A stretch of DNA of 44,823 bases from a virus. Made by a program: the position numbers and the translations under genes. The DNA lies in IMG/VR virus record IMGVR_UViG_3300042888_000786, positions 1 through 44,823 of that record; one strand, given 5' to 3'. Below, piece by piece: positions 22,466 through 32,000 of the stretch. Position 1 is the stretch's first letter. Each line of letters starts with the position of its first letter. The notes beneath the pieces were generated by a model. That model worked only from the letters and a program-made list of their open reading frames with translations. It searched no databases and was not told the DNA's origin.

Positions 22466-23232
22466 AAAAATACCAGACCTTTCTTTGTGTAGGAGATAAC
22501 CACGGCGATATGTGCGACCCTGTTGCGTTCGGGGGCCTAAAGGAGTTCATCAAGGACTTCAAACCCGACCATCGCATTCACCTTGGAGATTGCTTCGACT
22601 TCCGTTCTATCCGACGAGGAGTCTCTAACTCGGATAACGAATCACATGAGTCATTGATAGATGACGTTGAATGTGGTTTTGAATTCATCGAAGCAATGAA
22701 GCCTACCGCATTCTTGTATGGCAATCATGAAGACCGCCTTCACCAAATGATGGTTGGAAGCAGCAGCGGTGTTATTCGAGACTATGCGTTTGAACTTGAT
22801 AACAAGATTAAGTCAACGCTCCGCCAGAACAAGTGTAAGACCATTCTTCCTTACCATGCCGACAAGGGCGTGTATCGACTGGGGCCTATTACTGCTGTGC
22901 ATGGATACACTTGCGGAACTCGAGCAGTTCAAGAACACGCCATACACTACGGAGAGGTTGGAGGCGCTGTGATTATGGGACACATCCATAGCATCCAACA
23001 GACCAACGCCAAGCGTCACGGAGGTGTGGTTGGATTCTCCGGTGGCTGTATGTGTAAGAAAGGCGAAATGGACTACGCCAAGAACCGACTGGCTACCTCT
23101 ATGTGGGGTCTTGGCTGGACTTACGGAGTCATTGAAGGCAAGGAATGGAAGGTCTGGCAGGCTCACCGATTCAATGACGGCTGGATTTGGACAAAGGACG
23201 TTCGCACTTGGACTCACAAAAATGGGAAATAA
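22462..23232 (+). CDS. Calcineurin-like metallophosphoesterase
   Basis: 256 aa from ATG 22462 ('MKKYQTFLCVGDNHG'). The five metallophosphoesterase blocks are present: 'GDNHGD' 11-16 (a DxH variant), 'GDCFD' 42-46, 'GNHED' 87-91, a His in 'AVHGYTCG', and 'MGHIHS'. Phage relatives act on DNA ends, cyclic nucleotides or ADP-ribose derivatives, so the substrate is open. It follows the methyltransferase-like gene with a 4-bp overlap. Confidence 0.82.
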   Translation: MKKYQTFLCVGDNHGDMCDPVAFGGLKEFIKDFKPDHRIHLGDCFDFRSIRRGVSNSDNESHESLIDDVECGFEFIEAMKPTAFLYGNHEDRLHQMMVGSSSGVIRDYAFELDNKIKSTLRQNKCKTILPYHADKGVYRLGPITAVHGYTCGTRAVQEHAIHYGEVGGAVIMGHIHSIQQTNAKRHGGVVGFSGGCMCKKGEMDYAKNRLATSMWGLGWTYGVIEGKEWKVWQAHRFNDGWIWTKDVRTWTHKNGK

Positions 23233-23644
23233 TCACAAGATGGTCATGTTTAACGGCAACCTCATATCAGAGGTTTTGCTGTCTAGACTCATGAAGATTG
23301 AGGATACTATCAAAGACCTCAACGATAACAAGCGAATGAATGCTCCGGATATGTCAGCACATCTCCAAATGCCAGAACTCACCTTAAAGAAGTATATCAA
23401 GTTACTCGGCATCAAGATGCACAACAAGAAGCCTTGGTCGATTGCGGATAAGTCCAAGTGGCGTAAGATTATCCTTCCAATGGTGAAGAAAGGTATGCTA
23501 TATAAAGACATAGCCAAAGCGGTCGGCTCATCTACATCTGTCGTATATCTATGGTGCGTCAGAAACGAAATAGACCGCAAAACCATTCTAGCAAACTGCT
23601 GGACCAACAACAAAACAAATGAAAAAAACAAACGACCTGCTTAA
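23222..23644 (+). CDS. Hypothetical HTH protein
   Basis: 140 aa from ATG 23222 ('MGNNHKMVMFNG'); ATG 23240 is an equal alternative. It has two HTH-like segments: 'MPELTLKKYIKLLGIKMH' and 'YKDIAKAVGSSTSVVYLWCVRN', the latter a convincing helix-turn-helix at about residues 98-120. A regulator of early or middle genes is plausible. It overlaps both neighbours slightly. Confidence 0.6.
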   Translation: MGNNHKMVMFNGNLISEVLLSRLMKIEDTIKDLNDNKRMNAPDMSAHLQMPELTLKKYIKLLGIKMHNKKPWSIADKSKWRKIILPMVKKGMLYKDIAKAVGSSTSVVYLWCVRNEIDRKTILANCWTNNKTNEKNKRPA

Positions 23645-23867
23645 ATACTTAATTGCCGAACTTCAAATGACCAAGGTGGACGAAATCCCAAAGGGTTTCT
23701 TCTCCGTTCACCAATGTGCAAAAGAAATGGACCGAAGCCTATGGACTGTGCGTCAGAAACTTCAAGCGATGGCAAAGGCCGGAAAACTTGAGCGTAAGTT
23801 GTTTCGAGTTAAGTCTGCAAATGGCTCAATCATCAGCGTCCCTTTCTACAAAACCATCAAGAAGTAA
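23619..23867 (+). CDS. Small winged-helix-like protein
   Basis: 82 aa. 'SVHQCAKEMDRSLWTVRQKLQAMAKAGKLERK' reads as a winged-helix (HTH plus wing 'LFRVKSANGSIISVPFY'). Start after 'AACAAAACAA', overlapping the end of the previous gene by 26 bases. Transcription regulator inferred; target unknown. Confidence 0.65.
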   Translation: MKKTNDLLKYLIAELQMTKVDEIPKGFFSVHQCAKEMDRSLWTVRQKLQAMAKAGKLERKLFRVKSANGSIISVPFYKTIKK

Positions 23868-24181
23868 TGGCCTCACTCGTTGAAGTCTATCGCCTAGCGG
23901 TCATAGAGAACCTCACAGCCCGAGACGCTGGCATCAAGTATGGCGTGTGCCGTCGCTCTCTCGCCAAGATGAAGGGTAAGCATAACCTTCCGTCCCTCCG
24001 TAGTGAGATTACCAAGAAGGTAGATGGACAACTATCTCGCCTTAACGACACGCAGTTAAAGTCCTACTGGGAGGCACTCCAACTGCCGAAGAACGCCAAC
24101 ACCAGCAAGACCGAAAAGGAACTAGTCCGACTCGAACTGGTAAAACGCTCCCTGTCCGTTCGTGCAGGAGTAACGGATTAA
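23867..24181 (+). CDS. Hypothetical HTH-like 104-aa protein, last gene of the rightward operon
   Basis: 'NLTARDAGIKYGVCRRSLAKMKGKH' at residues 15-40 resembles a simple HTH (psq/Fis-like). The rest is helical and charged. The start ATG overlaps the previous stop by one base (TAATG). It converges with the lipoprotein gene at 24261. Between them, 24182-24260 holds no gene and only a weak hairpin (CTGAA/TTCAG, 24250-24264). Confidence 0.6.
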   Translation: MASLVEVYRLAVIENLTARDAGIKYGVCRRSLAKMKGKHNLPSLRSEITKKVDGQLSRLNDTQLKSYWEALQLPKNANTSKTEKELVRLELVKRSLSVRAGVTD

Positions 24182-24260
24182 AGGGAGGCTTCGGAAAGTT
24201 CAGCACCCAACGGATAACAACGAAACATGAGCAACAATCCTCTGCACGGCTGAACTAACT

Positions 24261-24995
24261 TCAGTTATTAGATTGCTCGCCATTCTCGTCTTGTCCAGTT
24301 CTTTTCGCCCTCAGATAGTCGAAAGTCTTTTTACTTACCAATATAACAATATGTCCAACAACAAGACCGAAACCAAGTCCGGCAATCCAGCCGAACCACT
24401 TAGTGTCAAAGACCCAAGAGACGGACGTAGCCAAGGCCCCGAATACACATATGATTCCTCCGCTTACCTTCTTGGGTGTGAACGCTACTACGAATGCTCC
24501 TATCGCAAACATCGCAATTCCTACGCAAGTTATCATATACAGATGTTCGCTTTTGACCGCCCTGTTCTCCGCTTCGATGGCAAGTTCTTTGGCAAGGTTT
24601 GCTTCGGCAAGTTCACTGTCAAGCGCAACAACTTTGGCGTAGAGGACGGAGGTTTCCTTGTCAACTTTCTCGGCTTCAACCTTATCTTTCGCAACCGCCT
24701 TAGTATCGTTGTTCTTAATGATAAGTCTTTTTTCAGCCAGTTTAGCAACTGTGGGGGGCTTTATACCCCCTAATCTTGCGTTCTCAGCCTCTAGGGTAGA
24801 GTAGGCGATGGAAGGCCTAGGGGTAACCTCCAAGACGGCTGTAATGCCAGCCCCAGCGTCGGAAACTATGCCCTCCAGTTTATCTATGTAGAGGTCTTTC
24901 TCCTTGTTATCCTTAATGACAACTATGGGTTCTGGCCTGGATGTGCACCCGGATACTATAATCAGGAATCCTGCTATGCACATTGACTTATTCAT
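24261..24995 (-). CDS. Lysis-cassette lipoprotein with coiled coil and three C-terminal membrane segments
   Basis: 244 aa. It starts with a signal peptide and lipobox ending 'IIVSGC' (C17). A long periplasmic coiled-coil region follows (about 80-145, 'KAVAKDKVEAEKVDKETS'), then three hydrophobic segments at about 152-170, 175-190 and 197-220, and a charged tail. It is the last gene after holin and lysozyme, where spanins lie. A lipid anchor plus coiled coil fits a spanin-like role, but three transmembrane segments are unusual for one. It could be a single-gene envelope-fusion protein. The family is not known to me. Confidence 0.6.
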   Translation of the reverse strand: MNKSMCIAGFLIIVSGCTSRPEPIVVIKDNKEKDLYIDKLEGIVSDAGAGITAVLEVTPRPSIAYSTLEAENARLGGIKPPTVAKLAEKRLIIKNNDTKAVAKDKVEAEKVDKETSVLYAKVVALDSELAEANLAKELAIEAENRAVKSEHLYMITCVGIAMFAIGAFVVAFTPKKVSGGIICVFGALATSVSWVFDTKWFGWIAGLGFGLVVGHIVILVSKKTFDYLRAKRTGQDENGEQSNN

Positions 24996-25717
24996 TTAAC
25001 GTCAAGATAGTCTGTTAGGTCTTGGTCTATAAGGTTCGCTCTCTCTTCTGCGTTATACGGCTTATTAAACAGTTTAACCAAGTCTTGCTGTCTGGCATCA
25101 ACTCCATCTTGCATCTTTTGATTGCTCATCTTTAAGGCAAGCATAGCCTTCGGGATTTCGGTTTGCCAGTTTTTGCTTTTTAAAGCATCAACATACATTT
25201 GCTTTTTAAGTCGTGGATTTGTTTTTGAAATCTTTTGAGTTCCAATATGGGAACCTGTTTGATACATATAAGAAATCATAGCAGCCTGCTGATTGGGGTT
25301 TTTCTTATCCCAGTTTGGGTCTAGTTTTTTAAGAGCAGGAATGAACTCAGTTCTGATTCTCCCCCTTGCAATCTTGTCGGCTTCATCTCTTGAAAGAACT
25401 TCGCCTTCCTTAATCTTGACTGTATATTCACCAGTTGCGTCTGGCTTAAGTTTAGAACCCCATCCGGCCGTGTAATCTGTTTCTGCCCCAATCTTCATTC
25501 CCTTCTTGTGCCAAGTTTCCAGTCTTTTCAATCTATCAAACGCAATGTCTTCGGCAGCACTTACATAGTTAGGACTATTGTTTGGAGTAGCAGTAGGAAT
25601 TGTAATGTTAGGGGTAAGCGTCTCAACAGGCTGTGACTTACTCACAGGTGTCTTAAGACCAGGAGTTGCAGTCTTGACAGGCTTATCTTCGCCAAATAGG
25701 TAATCTAGGAGTCCCAT
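24992..25717 (-). CDS. Phage lysozyme (T4-lysozyme-like endolysin)
   Basis: 241 aa from ATG 25717 ('MGLLDYLFGEDK'), which agrees with the adjacent holin stop. After a Pro/Thr-rich linker (15-50) comes the muramidase core. E67 in 'RLETWHKKG' is the likely catalytic acid, 'TAGWGSKL' 83-90 matches the family's T-x-G-x-G loop, and 'NQQAAMISYMYQTGS' matches the later 'F-x-YN-G' helix. It should cut host peptidoglycan. There is no signal peptide, so it depends on the holin. It overlaps the lipoprotein gene by four bases. Confidence 0.8.
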   Translation of the reverse strand: MGLLDYLFGEDKPVKTATPGLKTPVSKSQPVETLTPNITIPTATPNNSPNYVSAAEDIAFDRLKRLETWHKKGMKIGAETDYTAGWGSKLKPDATGEYTVKIKEGEVLSRDEADKIARGRIRTEFIPALKKLDPNWDKKNPNQQAAMISYMYQTGSHIGTQKISKTNPRLKKQMYVDALKSKNWQTEIPKAMLALKMSNQKMQDGVDARQQDLVKLFNKPYNAEERANLIDQDLTDYLDVK

Positions 25718-25718
25718 G

Positions 25719-26033
25719 TTATTCTGATTTAGAGAACATATTTTTAGCACGACTACTGATAAAGTCAAACAACTCAGGAGCAATAGCCCCAGAGATTGAA
25801 TAAAGGATACCTTTGTAGATTGGCAGTATGTCAATGTAGTAGAGGGCGAAGTATGTTATAACACCCACACAGGCTCCGGCAAACACCTTTCTTCCCCAAA
25901 CAAACACGTGATACTTTTCGTTCTTCATTACCAGACCAACGAAGGCACCAATTGCTCCAAGGATTATAACAACCCATCCGCCAGACTTAAAGTCCGCTAT
26001 GACTGCCTTCATTGACTGGTCATGCTCATTCAT
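25719..26033 (-). CDS. Holin
   Basis: 104 aa with three predicted membrane segments (about 19-36, 49-68 and 73-86), a charged N-terminus and a basic C-terminal tail ('SSRAKNMFSKSE'). Size, topology and place directly before the lysozyme gene fit a class I-type holin that makes the membrane hole. Its start overlaps the giant gene's stop by four bases (ATGA). Confidence 0.8.
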   Translation of the reverse strand: MNEHDQSMKAVIADFKSGGWVVIILGAIGAFVGLVMKNEKYHVFVWGRKVFAGACVGVITYFALYYIDILPIYKGILYSISGAIAPELFDFISSRAKNMFSKSE

Positions 26034-29000
26034 CGTTGTGCAGGCCTGTCATAGCGGTTGGCGGGAACTCTGGTCGGGACAGGGTTCTGGTTCTTGGGGA
26101 CGGCACTTCTTCTCAGCCTCATAGCCTCTTCGTTAGTGAAGCCTAGGTTCAGTTCAGGGTTATTGGTGACGAAGTTCTTAAGCCACTGCGGTTCACTATT
26201 CTTGTATGCTTCCTCGACAGCCTCTTCTCTGCTCTTCGCACGGAGGATGATTTGACCACCCGGAGCATACAAGATGTAGTTAGCCTGTTTGACATCAGCC
26301 CTCTTGTCGCCAAGGACGAGAAGTTTGTTGTGGGAAATCTCCATACCGAACGCAGGTCTGTCAGCCTTATACATCAATTGTTGAATGATATACCCGGAGT
26401 TCTCGACATACCAGATGGACTCGCCAGCGACTCTGGCATCAGCCATTGCATTTCTAGCGAGTGTCAAAGCATCAATCGGGCCTTCTGCTCTAGCAGCGGC
26501 AAAGCCCTTGTTAGACAATGCTCCACCAAGGGTTGCAAGTCTCAAGAACTCATCAGTTCTGGTCTTTAGACTCTTCGAGTATTCCAACATGAAGTTAACT
26601 TCACCTTCGCTCAATGGCATCTCATCAACGGCCTTTTGATGCTTTGTCCAAGCAATAGACTCTTCGTTAAACTTAGCCATAGCCTTGTTAAACTTCTCAA
26701 TATCCTTACTGCTCGCACCGGCCTTGGGCTTGTTGGGTTCAACAGGCTTGGTCCAAGTGAGTTGCTCTCCGTGTCTTAATGCGGAAAGTTCTCTCTCGGT
26801 TCTGTTGACATCCTCGAGTTCAAGTCTGGCATCGGAAGACGCTCTTTCAGCCATCTGTCTCAATTGGTCGGAATGCCAACTGTGAGTCCAGTCCTCAACC
26901 CATCTAATAACCGCCTGTGAGTCTGTGGCTACAACGTCGTCGCCAAGAGCCTTACGCATTTCCTTGGTGATTTCGTTTACCTTCTTCCAGCCAAGGACTT
27001 CAGCAAACCTTCTTCTCACGTCATAATACACAGGGTTGCCACTGGCAAAGAATACCTGCTTTTTCTTGCCGTCTTGATGGATGATAGTCCAGTCAGACAG
27101 GCCTCTGGTTTCTTTAATCTTGGCCTGGAATGCTTCGCTCATCTTTAACTTGACCGTTCCACCTGCAACAGCAGCCTCAACCGCTGCATTCAAGTCTTCA
27201 ACCATCGGAGTCTTTCTGTCAGACCTCAGACCAAGTTTGATGCCTTCGGCCACGACAATGCCGGACTTAACGTCAATAAGGTCATAGCCCTTGGCATCGC
27301 CAGCATACTGTCTTTCGGCTCTCCACTGTCCGTCGGCAGAGACGAATGTGCTTCTGATTCTGCCAGCAAAGTTGATGCCCTTGGGGTTCCAGCCAGCCTC
27401 CTTCAACGCAATCTCAATAGAGTTAGCCGTTTCGGGGGGCAGGGTAGCACCCTGTGCGTGTTCTTCAGCAGCATCTAGTGCGGTATCCTTGTTTCTGTAT
27501 CCTCTACCAACCAGTTTTCTGTTGGGGTCTAGCAGGAAGTATTCAGAGTTGGGCTTCTTGTTCGGGTCGGCAGGTTGCGGGTCTTCCATCTTGAAGAGGG
27601 AATAGCCGGACTTGTGGGTCATGCCTTCAACAATAGTTCTGTGACCAGTGTTGTAACCAGTGCCAGTGTCAGCCAACTGCTTGGGGGCCATCGGCACCCA
27701 GTTCTGGGAAGCGTAATTTGCATTACCCCAGCCCTGCGTGAATTGATTCCATCTGACTTTATGGGGCTGTCCTGCGTCATTGACGTGGGCAACCGCTTCG
27801 CCAGTGAATCTGTCTGCTCTGAACAGGGAGATGGGGGACTGGGTGTCTCTCATCGGGCTTTGTCCGTAAAGGTTAGGACGCTCTCCGTAAAACGCAGCCA
27901 TTTGTCTTTCCTTGATGCCAATCTTTTCCAGAGGGCTTACGCCATTGTCGTCAGCGTTCTCTTCGTCAAACTTCTCACGAAGGTCTTCAAGTCTCTGTTC
28001 CTTCTTGCCGGACAGACCCCTGCCTTTACTCTTGATAAGTTGTTGCTCAAGAGCATTGAGTTCCATGAAGTCAGTCTGCTGGAAGCCAAGGATTCTATTG
28101 ACCATAGAAGCCATCTTCTTTGCTTCGCCAGGATTTCCGTCAGCCAAGTCAAGCAACACTTCCCAGGATTCTTGCGGAGGTCTTTCTGTGGACTTTCTGG
28201 AAATGGAACCACCTTGTTGATAGTTCTCAAGAACCAAATCACAAGCAGCCTTAAGGTTCTTCTTGGAATCGCCAAACATCTTACGAATCTGATTTTCGCT
28301 CCAGTATCTGCTACCGCCAGCATCAAACAGGTTGCCATTCCATGCATTCTCTCTGGCGGTATTGCCAGCAACAGGGTCATACATCTCGAAATACATTTCG
28401 GGCATACCCGGCATTTCTCCGCTTTCTTCGTTCGGGGTCTTCTTCTTGCCGATAGCATCAAGATTGGAATCTCTGATAATGACTCTCAATGGAACAAGCA
28501 TTCTCTGCTGGGGTGCGGTTCCGCCAACCTTTGTCTTCTTGGTCGTTCCGACTCCCTTGCCTTGCCAGACACCAGAGTATTCTGCGATAAACACTTGAGT
28601 CCAACCCGGAGCACCGCCCTCACTGACAGGCTTGGCGTTCGGGTCTTTCCAGTTTCCATCCGCAATGGCTTCAAGGAAGATGGCAATGTTCTTCATAACG
28701 ACTTCATTGCCTTCCGAATACTGACCAAAGTTCTCCTTGATATGTTGAATGATTCGCTTTGTCTGGGCAGCGTTAGGTGCACCGATAAGAACAGTCTTGC
28801 CGTCAACAGTCTTCTTGACCTTCATGCCGGACCATTCGCCATCTTCTCCGACTCTGGGCGTGATGATTCTTTGAATAAGGGAACCAAGAGGTTGCCATTC
28901 AGCGTGCATCATTTCGGCAAGAGACGCTCTGAATTGACCAGTCTCTGGGTTGATAAACTTCTTTCGGCCAGATGCAAGTGCCCACATCAGTCTTCTACGC

Positions 29001-32000
29001 TTGGCACCATCGCTAGTGTCTTCTCTTTCATTGAATACGGACTCAAGGTCGGTAAGCGAATCAACATCTTGAGAACTGCCTCTGTTTCTTGTGTGGGCAA
29101 TCATCTGTTCAGCCCAACCCATAAGGGCGGGGTCAATGTCCAGAAGTTCACCGCTAACAGGATGGCGAATCTTGCCGTGTTCCCAGAACTTGGTGTAGTC
29201 CTTGGAATTGTTGCCACTCTTGATGAATCCCATCATGGTCAATCTTTCCTCACTGAGTGCTCTCCACATCTGCTCAAGTTTGCCACCAGCACCGAAGGCA
29301 AGGATGAACTGGGCAGCATCCCTGATGCCACCGCCATCACCGAACTTTGCATTGGTGTGCTTTCCGTCAAGGTCAACATCAGTAGCATTGATGGGATTGC
29401 CGTCGTTAACTATGTCCTCAACTCTCAAGTCTCCCATGATGAGTTTGCTCATCAGTCTGGAGCCGGAAGTCATCTTCTTAAGAACAGTCTCTCTGTCTTC
29501 GCCAGAAATTTGCTTTTGTCTAATTGGGGTGCTTCCCATCTCAATAGAACCTTCGGCGGAAGAGCCTTGCTGTCCGCTTCTTCCAATATGGGGTCCAGCA
29601 AGTTCCATTCTGGCCTGATACAGTCTGCCAGCAAACTCAACAAACACGGACTGCATTAGTCTGGTGTCGTCAGCATTTCTTTCAAAGTTCTTCTTACCCC
29701 TGTTCCATGTAGCCTTGAACCAGACAGCATCGCTCTCGGAAAGCGTAGATGCGTGTGCGTCCACAAACTTATCCATAAGAGCCAAAGACTTCTCAATTGT
29801 AGGTGCAATAACAGGGGGAGCCTTGACTTGTCTTGTGCCGTTGGCATCGACAGTAATCTCACCAAGAATCATGTTTCTGAGTTGTGCTCTAGAATCCTTC
29901 ATGTTCTCCGTGTAGAAGATGGCGTGAGCGATTTCCTCTCTTGCATCAGCAACAGAGAACTTGTCTTCATCTACGAATACTGTAGTTCTTCCGTCCTTTT
30001 CCCAGACAGTAATACCATTTTTGTGGGATGTGAAGGAAGAGTTATCAAGCGGGTTGATTGTGGTCTGTCCTTCTCTGAACGGAGCAACACGCTTGGTTCT
30101 TCCAAGTTGACCAGCCTCGTCAGCAAGTGCGGTAAGTTGTTCATTGATAGATTTGATTTGGTTGTTGTTCTCAACTTCAATGTTCTTGATTCTTTTGAAC
30201 TCAACTCTGAACGCCTTGAGTTTTTCAATGACAGGGCCAGTCATTCCGCTTGTATCAACGCCACCGATGATTTCCGGCATCGGTGTATCAGTGCCACCGA
30301 ACGGAGCAGGGCGAGCCTTACCCTTGTGCGGGATGCCGTATGAGGTAGTATCTACGTTTTCGGGCTGAGTTACATTAGTATGGAATCCATCAGAAAACAG
30401 TTGCTCGACATTAAGACCCGCTTCTCTGGCTAGAATCTCAGCACCAGCAACAAGCGTTCTGGACTCTTCCCCAACCGTTTCAATCAGTCTCTGCTTTTTG
30501 GCCTCAAGCAGTCCTCTTTCCTTACCGATTGTTCCGCTTCTGACAGTGGCAGCGTTGCTCTCAGTAACCGCATTAAGCATTTGCTTTGCGTATGCAGTAG
30601 CAGCCTCACCCTTCATGCCCATCTTGTGGGCCGTGTTGAGATAATGAGTCTTCATCTCTTCAACAAAGTCCGGGTCTTGCATCTGAAGGCCTTCCATCAG
30701 TGCAACAAGTCCCTGTCTTACGTCAGCATTTGTAATCTGAATATCTGCGTTAGTTCTGTAAAGGTTTGCGATAGTTGCAATCTCTCTGGCAAAGAATACC
30801 TCAGAGGCTTTCTCTCCCTTGGTCTGTGCAATAACGTCAGCCTTATCCCTAGCAGCCATCATTACCTTCAGAAGTTTCATTCTCTGAACGTCTCCTGCAG
30901 GGTCGTGACCCATATCATTAAGCCTGTTTCTCAGTTCGTGGAAATCGTGATTTGTTCTTTCACGCATAATCTTCTGTCTTCCGAAATGAGCAGTCCAGCC
31001 AGATGTAATTGCATTAGTTGTGCTACCAAATCCAGCATAGGCAGTGCCACCGCCAAATCCAGCAAAGTTGTCAGTCACGCCCAGTAGCAATTCGTTGCTT
31101 GAAGACGAAACCATTCCGTCTCTGAATAACTTGGTCGCACCAGCGAAAACGCCATTTGCTCCAATTGCATGAAGGTTTTTAGCCCAAAGGGACTTCTCTT
31201 CAAGAAGGGCTATCTTTGAGTCAATCTGGATTACTTCCTTTTCAGCATTAAACGATGAACTAATAAGTTGCGGTTCATCAAGGGCTACTGTTTCGCCCTT
31301 CTCGATAAGTCTCTTTCTGATGGCCTCCCAGTCTCCACCCTTCATCGCTGCTCGTCTAACAAGCAGTTTTCGAATCTCTTGATTATACACATTACGCATA
31401 CCAAGAAGTGTGGAATTGAAATCGTGACCAAGTGCTCTCTGGTTCATTGTTTCAAACTCTTGAAGGAACTCGCCAACTTCACCAAGCGTTCCCATGAATC
31501 TAAGACCAGGAATGATGGCATTAGCCATAGCAAATCTAAACAGTCCATTTCCATTAGCCTGAAGTGTGCTTGCTGAAACACCGGGAGCACTGGAAACCTT
31601 TCCGATAGCATTCATACCGCTTCTGGGATTGCCATAAGTCTTCTCAAGTTCATCAATCCAGTTAGCAAATCTGCTGCCGGTCTTTAGTGAACCAGTAAGG
31701 AAGTTAACCGCAAAGTTGTCATACAGCCAATTGACTTGGATTGGCAGTGCTTGACCTCTCTCATATCCTGCAAGGTCTTTTGCGTCCACTCTTCTCCAAG
31801 TTCTACCGACCTCTTGGGACATGGCTCTAGCCTCATTTTGGCTGATAGTCTCAACGCCCTTTGTAAGAGGAATCGAGTTGTTTCTGATTCTTTCGTAAAT
31901 AACGCTATCAGGAACAACATTCCAATCAACGTCGGGATTTGCTTCCTGCAACGCCTTTCTGCCCCTGTTAATTATCTCCATTGTCTTCGGGGTGTAAACG

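Noticed and set aside
24227-24253. 8-codon ORF (ATGAGCAAC...TGA) after the rightward operon
   Set aside because: It is too short to support as a gene; it has a good leader but no other evidence.
27575-29659. 694-aa plus-strand ORF within the giant gene
   Set aside because: It lies wholly antisense to the giant virion gene, which has a consistent frame and packed neighbours; the plus-strand protein has no recognisable motif.
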